Source: Bacteroidales bacterium (GTDB lineage: Bacteria; Bacteroidota; Bacteroidia; Bacteroidales; F082). Taken from it: a DNA stretch of 9,591 nucleotides. Made by a program: the position numbers and the translations under genes. This document shows, in pieces, positions 1 to 5,730 of this stretch (positions are counted from its first letter, which is position 1; every line of letters starts with the position of its first letter). The stretch covers positions 1 through 9,591 of the forward strand of contig JAEEQP010000078.1 in assembly GCA_016285355.1 (NCBI GenBank), written 5' to 3'. The notes under the pieces are model-generated. The model did not search any database. It had not been told where the DNA came from and saw only the letters and a program-made list of their open reading frames with translations.

Positions 1-18
1 ACATGAAACATAAAAAAG

Positions 19-92
19 CGCCCCCTTCAGGACTTGAACCTGAGACCCCCTGATTAACAGTCAGATGCTCTGACCAACTGAGCTAAGGAGGC
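19..92 (-). tRNA. tRNA-Asn (anticodon GTT)
   Basis: Read on the - strand this folds into a full 74-nt cloverleaf. The acceptor stem GCCTCCT pairs with AGGGGGC. The D stem is GCTC/GAGC. The anticodon stem TCTGA/TCAGG carries the loop CTGTTAA, with anticodon GTT (+ strand 56-58). The T stem is TCAGG/CCTGA with loop TTCAAGT. The discriminator base is G at position 19. CCA is not encoded: after the discriminator the - strand reads C and then six T, which also serves as a simple U-tract terminator. Absence of an encoded CCA is usual in Bacteroidota. The gene decodes AAC/AAU. Confidence 0.97.
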
Positions 93-126
93 TGCACAAT
101 GTCACAGAACTTTCGTTTTGCGGTTG

Positions 127-156
127 CAAAAGTACGGCTTTTTCCGATACCGACAA
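127..156 (-). promoter_or_regulatory. Bacteroidota-type promoter of tRNA-Asn
   Basis: On the - strand, TTG (156-154) is followed after exactly 19 bp by TACTTTTG (134-127), matching the Bacteroides sigma-70 consensus TTTG-N19-TAnnTTTG. Transcription would start near 122-124, giving a leader of roughly 30 nt before the mature tRNA 5' end at 92. The start is inferred from the consensus alone. Confidence 0.72.
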
Positions 157-232
157 TAAATTTCAGACAAAATTTTTCAAATATTTTATATTTAATTGAT
201 AATCAGGAAGGAATTTTTTTCTTTATTTGATG

Positions 233-259
233 GAGATTCTCTGCGGGAATCTCTTTTTT
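233..259 (+). repeat. Terminator-like inverted repeat inside the kinase promoter region
   Basis: GAGATTC (233-239) and GAATCTC (247-253) form a perfect 7-bp stem around a 7-nt loop, followed directly by a T run (254-259). It looks like a small intrinsic terminator, but no + strand gene precedes it in the window. Because it lies where the -33 region and spacer of the downstream kinase promoter would be, it could instead be an operator. The structure is seen; either role is inferred. Confidence 0.4.
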
Positions 260-261
260 CT

Positions 262-269
262 TACCTTTG
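262..269 (+). promoter_or_regulatory. Probable -7 element of the kinase promoter
   Basis: TACCTTTG matches TAnnTTTG exactly. No clear TTG/TTTG lies 19-21 bp upstream; the closest is a weak TCTG at 240-243. Transcription would start near 273, giving a leader of about 36 nt that contains a short direct repeat of AAATCTT (288-301 region) and no purine-rich ribosome binding site. Confidence 0.5.
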
Positions 270-309
270 CACAAATTTTGAATTTTAAATCTTAAATCTT
301 TGAATCCCC

Positions 310-1284
310 ATGAAAAAAATCCTCGGAATAGGAAGTGCCTTGGTCGACATCCTGACCCAGATTCCCGACGAACAAATCCTCAAAGAATTGAACTTGCCTA
401 AAGGAAGTATGACCTACGTTGATGCTAAAACCTCGGTCGAAATCGGTATAAAATTGGCTTATCTTGGTAATCAGATGGCCTCAGGCGGCTCAGCGGCCAA
501 TACCATGAGCGGTTTGGCCCAACTTGGTGTTGAAGCTGGTTTTCTCAGCAAAATCGGCGAAGACGAAATCGGACATTTTTTTGAGAAGCAAATGACTGAA
601 AGCCATGTCAAACCTTTGATGTTGAAGAGTGAAACACCTTCAGGCCGCGTGCAAGCTCTTGTTACTCCCGACGGTGAACGTACTTTTGCTACCTGCCTCG
701 GTGCCGCTGCTGAAATGTGTGCCGACGACATCAAGCCTAAACTTTTTGATGGTTGGGACATTTTCTATGTGGAAGGTTACCTCGTGGCTAATCCCACCAT
801 GCTGGATAAAGCTGTTACGACTGCCAAAAAAGCTGGCTTGAAAATCGCCATTGACATGGCCAGCTACAACGTGGTGGAAGAAAGTCGTAACTATTTCATG
901 CAACTGATTGAGAATTACGTGGATTATGTGTTCGCCAACGAACATGAAGCCCTCGCTCTGACAGGCATGGAACCACAACAAGCCTTGGATTTCATCGCCT
1001 TGCGTTGCGAAATTGCAGTGGTGAAAATAGGAGCCAAAGGGGCCTACATCAAGCGCGGCAATGAAATGGTAACCGTCCCGCCTATGAAAGCCAACGTCAT
1101 CGATACCAACGGTGCTGGCGATATGTGGGCAGCGGGATTCATGGCTGGTTTAGTCAAAGGCGAAAATTTGGCAAAATGTGGCCAAATGGGAGCTATTGTG
1201 GCCGCCAATGTCATCGAGGTCTTGGGAACCAAAATGGATGAGGCTCGTTGGGAGAAAATCCATGCTTCAATAGCGGCTTTGTAA
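310..1284 (+). CDS. PfkB/ribokinase-family carbohydrate or nucleoside kinase
   Basis: This 324-residue protein has the normal size and both signatures of the PfkB family, cytoplasmic enzymes that transfer ATP phosphate to a sugar or nucleoside hydroxyl. The N-terminal strand with GSALVD carries the substrate-contacting Asp13. The glycine-rich first signature GGSAANT is at 59-65. N210/E211 in ANEHEA fit the conserved N-x-x-E type metal/phosphate region. The anion-hole motif DTNGAGD is at 265-271, with catalytic base Asp271. The ATG at 310 follows the promoter by a short leader and places the first strand correctly. Bacteroidota homologues are often labelled adenosine kinase or sugar kinase, but the substrate cannot be fixed from sequence, so no symbol is given. 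The gene appears monocistronic: a repeat-rich gap and a terminator-like hairpin follow its stop. Confidence 0.93.
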   Translation: MKKILGIGSALVDILTQIPDEQILKELNLPKGSMTYVDAKTSVEIGIKLAYLGNQMASGGSAANTMSGLAQLGVEAGFLSKIGEDEIGHFFEKQMTESHVKPLMLKSETPSGRVQALVTPDGERTFATCLGAAAEMCADDIKPKLFDGWDIFYVEGYLVANPTMLDKAVTTAKKAGLKIAIDMASYNVVEESRNYFMQLIENYVDYVFANEHEALALTGMEPQQALDFIALRCEIAVVKIGAKGAYIKRGNEMVTVPPMKANVIDTNGAGDMWAAGFMAGLVKGENLAKCGQMGAIVAANVIEVLGTKMDEARWEKIHASIAAL

Positions 1285-1328
1285 TAATTATCACAAAACC
1301 TGCAAAACTTACAAAACCCAATAAATAT

Positions 1329-1369
1329 TGCATTACAACGACTCTCAACCGAGTCGTCGTTGTAATGCA
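1329..1369. repeat. Long palindrome in the kinase/EF-G gap
   Basis: TGCATTACAACGAC (1329-1342) pairs perfectly with its reverse complement at 1356-1369, a 14-bp stem. The 13-nt loop can pair further as CTC/GAG. The right arm has one extra GTC relative to the left, as expected from a 3-bp duplication of an originally symmetric palindrome. No U tract follows, so it is not a standard terminator. Confidence 0.7.
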
Positions 1370-1401
1370 GAAATAACTTGGCTGCATTCGAAGAATGCGT
1401 T

Positions 1402-1436
1402 GGAAAGGAGCCGGTTGGCGACTTTCTATTTTTTAT
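1402..1436 (+). terminator. Terminator-like hairpin with tandem G-A internal loop
   Basis: GGAAAG (1402-1407) pairs with CTTTCT (1422-1427), and GCC (1410-1412) with GGC (1417-1419) around a GGTT loop. The two helices are separated by a symmetric GA/GA internal loop, a tandem arrangement known to form stable sheared pairs. A T-rich run (1427-1434) follows. It plausibly ends kinase transcription upstream of the EF-G promoter. Confidence 0.5.
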
Positions 1437-1485
1437 AAAGTTTTGCTGGTTTTGTAAGTTTTGTGACAATAATAAGATATTTTAG

Positions 1486-1515
1486 TTGAAGCAATCATTA
1501 TTTTTTGTACCTTTG
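1486..1515 (+). promoter_or_regulatory. Near-consensus promoter of the EF-G paralogue
   Basis: TTG (1486-1488) and TACCTTTG (1508-1515) are separated by 19 bp, an almost ideal match to the Bacteroides consensus. Transcription should start near 1519-1521, leaving a leader of about 55 nt that contains the palindrome TTTTCGCGAAAA and ends in an A-rich stretch just before the ATG, as is common for well-expressed genes in this phylum. Confidence 0.78.
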
Positions 1516-1530
1516 CGCCCAATATAGTGA

Positions 1531-1542
1531 TTTTCGCGAAAA
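1531..1542. promoter_or_regulatory. Perfect 12-bp palindrome in the EF-G leader
   Basis: TTTTCGCGAAAA is fully self-complementary and lies about 10-20 bases after the predicted transcription start, a typical position for a repressor operator. No protein can be assigned to it, and a palindrome this short can arise by chance in AT-rich DNA. Confidence 0.3.
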
Positions 1543-1576
1543 GTAAATATTTAATAATTAGCTAGTTAGATAAAAA

Positions 1577-3712
1577 ATGAAGGAATTCCAGACAAAAGAC
1601 ATCCGTAACGTTGCCCTTATCGGCGCAGCTAAATCGGGTAAGACCACGCTTGCCGAAAACATGCTTTTCGAAGGCAAGCTCATCAACAGAAAAGGTAGCA
1701 CCGACGAGAAAAACACCGTTTCCGACTACCGTCCCATCGAAATGGAACGTCAGATTTCGGTGAACGCTTCCATGTTGTACACCATTTACAACGACAAGAA
1801 AATCAACATCTTGGATACCCCTGGTTTCAGCGACTTCTCGGGCGACATCGTCAGCTGCCTCAGTGCTGCCGACATCGCCGTCTGCACTGTGAACGCTCAG
1901 TCAGGTGTGGAAGCCACTACCGAGAATGCTTGGCGTCATGCGGCCAACACGAACAAGCCTGTGGTGTTCTTTATGAACCAACTCGACCACAGCAACGCCA
2001 ACTTCGACAACACGATCCGCGAACTGAAAGAGTATTTCGGTGACAAGGTCACACCTATCCAATATCCTGTCAACGCCGGTGAGGACTTCAACGCCGTCAT
2101 CGACTTAATCATGATGAAGATGTTGGTCTTCAAGAACGGTAATGGAGCACCTGAGATTCAGGATATTCCCGCCGCTGAGATGGACAAGGCCGAAGAGCTG
2201 CACAACAACCTTATCGAGCACGCTGCCGAAGGTGAAGAAGCTCTGATGGAGAAGTTCTTCGAAGAGATGACCCTGAGCGAAGAGGACATGGAACGCGGTA
2301 TCCACCTCGGTATCGTCAACCGTGAGATGTTCCCAGTAATTTGTGGCGCTGCCAAACGTGGCGTGGGTGTCACACGTCTGATGGACTTCCTCATCAACGC
2401 TTGTCCGTCACCTGCCGACATGCCAGCCATCAAAGCCCAAAACGGTCAGGAATTCCACAACAGCAACGACGACCCGACCGCTTTGTTCATCTTCAAGGTC
2501 ACGACCGAACAGAACCTCGGCGACGTGGCTTGGATGCGCGTCTATGGTGGCACCGTCGTGAAGAGTCAAGATCTCATTAACCCGCGTACTGGCAACAAGG
2601 AGCGTCTGTCACAGCTGCTGGTCTTCCGTGGCAAGAACCGCGAAGAAATTGAGAAAGCCAACGCTGGTGACATCATCTGCACCATCAAACTGAAGGACGG
2701 CCGCATCGGTGATTCTTTGGTCGATGCCAAGGCTGGCGAAGCCATCTTCCCCGAAATTCCGTTCCCGACCCCGATCTTCTCAATTGCCGTCAAGGCCGTC
2801 AACTCACAGGAAGACGAAAAACTCGGCAGCATCCTCAACGATATGCACAAGACCGACCCGACCGTCATTGCCGGTATGTCGCGCGAGTTGCGCCAGAACA
2901 TCCTGCAATGCCAGGGTGAATATCACTTCAACACGCTGAAATGGTACTTCGACAATGTCTATAAGATTGCTATCGAGACCGCAGCTCCTAAGATTCCGTA
3001 TCGTGAGACCATCACCAAGAGCGCAAGTGCCAGCTACCGTCACAAGAAACAGTCCGGTGGTAGCGGTCAGTTCGGTGAAGTCCACATGCAATTAGCTCCT
3101 TATTTCGAAGGTTACACCGACCCGAGCGAATTGCAAGTGCGCGACAAGCAAGAGTACGAACTGCCTTGGGGCGGTAAGCTCATCTTCGCCAACTGCGTCG
3201 TGGGTGGTGCAATCGATGCCCGCTTCATGCCCGCCATCCTGAAGGGTGTGAACGAACGTCTGGAGCAAGGCCCGTTGACAGGTTCTTACGCCCGCGACAT
3301 CATCGTCTACATCTACGATGGTAAGATGCACCCGGTCGACTCCAACGAAATGGCTTTTAAGATTGCCGGTCGTATGGCTTTCAGCATGGCCTTTAAGAAC
3401 GCTGGCCCGAAGATTATGGAACCTATCTACGACCTCGACGTGCGCATGCCCGCCGACCTCATGGGTGCTGTGATGACCGACCTGCAAGGCCGCCGCGCTA
3501 TCGTGATGGGTATGGACAGTGACCACAACTACCAGACCATCCACGCCAAGGTGCCGTTGGCTGAAATGGACCGTTATTCCACCAGCCTCAGCTCATTGAC
3601 TTCGGGTCGTGGCACCTTCACGATGAAGTATGCTGAATACCAGCAAGTGCCCACCGACGTTCAGAACCGCCTCCTCAAGGAGTACGAAGAGAGCCAGAAG
3701 GAAGAAGAATAA
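1577..3712 (+). CDS. fusA: Elongation factor G paralogue (EF-G2-like translational GTPase)
   Basis: At 711 residues this has full EF-G length and all five domains: G domain about 1-290, domain II from about 300, III, IV from about 476 (PYRETI) and V from about 615. G1 is GAAKSGKTT (16-24), G4 NQLD (134-137). Switch I reads ERQIS (57-61) where typical EF-G has ERGIT. G3 is DTPGF (80-84), with Phe84 where the catalytic His of DTPGH normally sits. Domain IV is conserved, with Gln492 in KQSGGSGQFG and tip His585 in HPVDS. It should bind ribosomes and promote translocation, but with altered GTP hydrolysis. Bacteroides EF-G2, reported to work without GTPase activity and to matter in starvation and gut colonisation, is the likely relative (inference). 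Codons strongly favour C-ending forms, unlike the neighbouring genes, suggesting high expression. The gene stands alone, between its own promoter and a terminator. Confidence 0.93.
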   Translation: MKEFQTKDIRNVALIGAAKSGKTTLAENMLFEGKLINRKGSTDEKNTVSDYRPIEMERQISVNASMLYTIYNDKKINILDTPGFSDFSGDIVSCLSAADIAVCTVNAQSGVEATTENAWRHAANTNKPVVFFMNQLDHSNANFDNTIRELKEYFGDKVTPIQYPVNAGEDFNAVIDLIMMKMLVFKNGNGAPEIQDIPAAEMDKAEELHNNLIEHAAEGEEALMEKFFEEMTLSEEDMERGIHLGIVNREMFPVICGAAKRGVGVTRLMDFLINACPSPADMPAIKAQNGQEFHNSNDDPTALFIFKVTTEQNLGDVAWMRVYGGTVVKSQDLINPRTGNKERLSQLLVFRGKNREEIEKANAGDIICTIKLKDGRIGDSLVDAKAGEAIFPEIPFPTPIFSIAVKAVNSQEDEKLGSILNDMHKTDPTVIAGMSRELRQNILQCQGEYHFNTLKWYFDNVYKIAIETAAPKIPYRETITKSASASYRHKKQSGGSGQFGEVHMQLAPYFEGYTDPSELQVRDKQEYELPWGGKLIFANCVVGGAIDARFMPAILKGVNERLEQGPLTGSYARDIIVYIYDGKMHPVDSNEMAFKIAGRMAFSMAFKNAGPKIMEPIYDLDVRMPADLMGAVMTDLQGRRAIVMGMDSDHNYQTIHAKVPLAEMDRYSTSLSSLTSGRGTFTMKYAEYQQVPTDVQNRLLKEYEESQKEEE

Positions 3713-3746
3713 AGTATTTGTATTTTTTCATAAGTATTGCATTTTT

Positions 3747-3777
3747 CCCCGCTGCAAGATTTGCAGCGGGGTTTTTT
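3747..3777 (+). terminator. Strong intrinsic terminator after the EF-G paralogue
   Basis: CCCCGCTGCAA (3747-3757) and TTGCAGCGGGG (3761-3771) form a perfect 11-bp GC-rich stem with a 3-nt loop, followed by six T (3772-3777). It lies 35 bases after the EF-G stop codon and ends only 9 bases before the next start codon. A near-copy occurs at 5684-5714. Confidence 0.92.
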
Positions 3778-3786
3778 CAAAACACA

Positions 3787-5631
3787 ATGATGACAAAAAG
3801 TTATTGGCTCATATTGTTCGTTTTTCTATCCGCCATTTCTGCGAAAGCCCAAACTGACACGATTTCCTTCTCAGCGCAAGGCGGGTTCTATTACGAGACC
3901 TTTTCATTGGAACTGTTCAATTATAATCCGCAAAACCACATCCGTTACACCACCAATGGCAATCGCCCGACGGCACATTCGCCATTGTACGATGAACCTT
4001 TGACTTTGGATGAGAATTTGTATTCAAAATCAGACATTTATACCATCGTCAATTGCCCTGTAACACAGTTTCATCTTCCCGATTCGGTGCAGCATTGTAT
4101 CGTTATCCGAGCTGCGGTTTTTGATGAGAACGATAGTTGTGTCAGCAAGGTGGTGACCAATAGCTATTTCATCCACTCTTTGGGCTGTAACACACACGGT
4201 TTGCCTGCCGTCTCGTTATGCGCCGACTCATTGGATTTGTTTGACTATTACCAAGGTATTTTTGTGCCAGGCGCCAATCAGTCTCCCAGTTCACCATCTT
4301 GGACGGGTAATTATTTCTGCAAAGGCAGGGAATGGGAACGCCGTTGCAACGTGGAGTTTTATGAGAACGACAACAGTGGCATCAATCAGGAAGCGGGACT
4401 ACGTACTCATGGCGGCGTTTCAAGAAGATACCAACAGAAAGGCATGAAACTATATGCCAGAGATGAATACGGGAAGAAACGCTTCAAACACCCATTTTTT
4501 GATAATGTGTCCCTTGAGAAGGTCAAACGGTTTTCACTCAAGCCATTCAAGTGCAGCAATTGGCTTAAAATCGGACTGACCGACCCTTTTTGTCATCATG
4601 TTGCACAGCAAATGAATTTCGATGTTCTGGGCACACGCGCCGTTGTCGTGTTTTTAAACGGAGAATATTGGGGCATCTACTATTTGGAAGAATCGATAGA
4701 CACACACTATTTTGAAGATCATTATGATGTCAACCCCGACAGCTGCAATATCATCGAGAACTGGCTAACGCTTGACGAAGGCGATGCTACCCAATGGCTA
4801 CAGCTGTACAATTGGCTTGAAACTGCCGACTTGTCGCAAGCGGAGCAATATGATTACCTATGTTCAAAAATCGACATCGATAACTTCATTGATTATACGG
4901 TTTTTGAGCTTTATTCCGCCAATGTTGACTGGCCTGGCAACAATGTCCGTTGTTGGCAGACTGGTGATAGTAAATGGCGCTGGATATTCTATGATGGCGA
5001 CGGATGTTTCTCTAAAGATTTTGATGTATTTGCAAATATGGTTGACACCAGCGAAAATAGTTTACACTCCAACCATGATCTACCCTCTATTGCGGCTTGC
5101 ACTTTGATTTATCGTCGGCTACTGAAAAACACTAATTTTGTGGAGCAGATCTGTTCCCGTTTTGCGACAGCAATGGCTCAAACGCTGAATTATGAGCATA
5201 CAAGACCTGTTTTGATAAAACTTTCTGAAGACATCAAAGATGAAGTTTCCAATCAAAGTTTCAGATTCAGTTTTCCCGCTGATACGGTAATATGGTTAAA
5301 ACAAATAAAGAAACTCAATACCTATTTAAAAGGCAGAAACCAGAGCATGGAAGCCCAAATCGAGGCTTTCTTGGATGTTTTCTCACAAGAGGAACTTGCC
5401 AGCCTTGTCATTTATCCCAATCCTTTTACTGACGAGATTCATCTGATAGTTTCATCAGAGATAGGACAATCACAAGAGGTGATGATTTTTGACATGCTGG
5501 GACGTTGCCTATACCACGATAATTTGAGGTTTTACGATGGTGTACAGCATTTTGTCATTCGTCCTGATTTGTCATCAGGCGTTTATGTGTTGAAAATTGG
5601 CGACCACGCGCAGCGAATCATAAGGTATTAG
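3787..5631 (+). CDS. Secreted CotH-kinase-family protein with T9SS sorting domain
   Basis: This 614-residue protein starts with a signal peptide (hydrophobic WLILFVFLSAIS, probable cleavage after AKA near residue 22). About residues 30-95 resemble the chitobiase/hexosaminidase C-terminal-like domain (YTTNGNRPT). A CotH kinase core follows: R-T-H-G-G at 206-210, GEYWGIYYLEE at 292-302, and YDGDG at 402-406 with Asp403/Asp405 as likely metal ligands. The C terminus from about 541 (VIYPNP to VYVLKI) is a type IX sorting domain, so the protein is predicted to cross the outer membrane and be surface-attached or released. Spore-coat CotH is an atypical protein kinase; the substrate here is unknown. 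The ATG at 3787 (or adjacent 3790) is chosen because an upstream TTG start at 3718 would read through the terminator and spoil the signal peptide. No clear promoter is seen between terminator and start. Confidence 0.88.
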   Translation: MMTKSYWLILFVFLSAISAKAQTDTISFSAQGGFYYETFSLELFNYNPQNHIRYTTNGNRPTAHSPLYDEPLTLDENLYSKSDIYTIVNCPVTQFHLPDSVQHCIVIRAAVFDENDSCVSKVVTNSYFIHSLGCNTHGLPAVSLCADSLDLFDYYQGIFVPGANQSPSSPSWTGNYFCKGREWERRCNVEFYENDNSGINQEAGLRTHGGVSRRYQQKGMKLYARDEYGKKRFKHPFFDNVSLEKVKRFSLKPFKCSNWLKIGLTDPFCHHVAQQMNFDVLGTRAVVVFLNGEYWGIYYLEESIDTHYFEDHYDVNPDSCNIIENWLTLDEGDATQWLQLYNWLETADLSQAEQYDYLCSKIDIDNFIDYTVFELYSANVDWPGNNVRCWQTGDSKWRWIFYDGDGCFSKDFDVFANMVDTSENSLHSNHDLPSIAACTLIYRRLLKNTNFVEQICSRFATAMAQTLNYEHTRPVLIKLSEDIKDEVSNQSFRFSFPADTVIWLKQIKKLNTYLKGRNQSMEAQIEAFLDVFSQEELASLVIYPNPFTDEIHLIVSSEIGQSQEVMIFDMLGRCLYHDNLRFYDGVQHFVIRPDLSSGVYVLKIGDHAQRIIRY

Positions 5632-5683
5632 GCAAGAAGTTTTATTTTTATGTGCATTATGAAATAATTCGTACCACATTTTT

Positions 5684-5714
5684 CCCCGCTGCAAGGTTTT
5701 GTGGCGGGGTTTTT
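5684..5714 (+). terminator. Terminator of the CotH gene, overlapping the next promoter
   Basis: CCCCGC (5684-5689) pairs with GCGGGG (5704-5709). The stem extends through two G-T wobbles to 11 bp around a GGTT loop, followed by five T. It resembles the hairpin at 3747-3777, sharing TTTTCCCCGCTGCAAG, but the right arm has drifted to wobble pairs. The downstream gene's -7 element begins only 3 bases after the T tract. Confidence 0.85.
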
Positions 5715-5725
5715 GTTTACCTTTG
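5698..5725 (+). promoter_or_regulatory. Promoter of the TPR regulator, probably giving a leaderless mRNA
   Basis: TACCTTTG (5718-5725) is an exact -7 element. A TTTG (5698-5701), inside the terminator loop and arm, is a possible -33 element with a short 16-bp spacing. With the usual geometry transcription starts about 4-6 bases after the last G, at or next to the ATG at 5731. Confidence 0.6.
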
Positions 5726-5730
5726 CAGGC

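Larger units (their letters stand above)
1291..1466. repeat. MITE-like palindromic element bounded by triple 9-bp inverted repeats
   Basis: The left arm (1291-1317) is three 9-mers ending in CAAAAC: TCACAAAAC, CTGCAAAAC, TTACAAAAC. The right arm (1440-1466), read on the - strand, is TCACAAAAC, TTACAAAAC, CAGCAAAAC. The last two units are thus in swapped order. Perfect matches between arms include TCACAAAAC (1291-1299 with 1458-1466) and CTTACAAAACC (1308-1318 with 1448-1458). Between the arms lie a long palindrome (1329-1369), the hairpin GCATTC-GAA-GAATGC (1384-1398) and a terminator-like hairpin. There is no coding capacity. It begins six bases after the kinase stop codon and occupies most of the gap before the EF-G paralogue. 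It may be a non-autonomous mobile repeat or a structured 3' UTR; copy number in the genome would decide. Confidence 0.6.

Noticed and set aside
640..981. Minus-strand open frame opposite the kinase
   Set aside because: It lies wholly antisense to a well-supported PfkB gene and has no domain or promoter signal of its own.
1291..1466. Insertion sequence
   Set aside because: Only about 176 bp with no transposase coding capacity; at most a non-autonomous repeat.
1044..1469. Minus-strand open frame of 141 codons
   Set aside because: It overlaps the kinase 3' end and the palindromic element, has no recognisable motif, and is explained as antisense shadow plus repeat sequence.
3092..3544. Minus-strand open frame of 150 codons opposite EF-G domain IV/V
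   Set aside because: His/Val/Asp-rich composition typical of the antisense of a biased coding sequence; no family resemblance.
3718..3786. TTG start that would lengthen the CotH protein by 23 residues
   Set aside because: The added residues are encoded by the terminator hairpin and T tract and would bury the signal peptide; 3787/3790 are ATG codons directly before it.
5701..5730. GTG start that would lengthen the regulator by 10 residues
   Set aside because: It lies inside the terminator hairpin arm and before the promoter -7 element; the ATG at 5731 gives a clean signal sequence.
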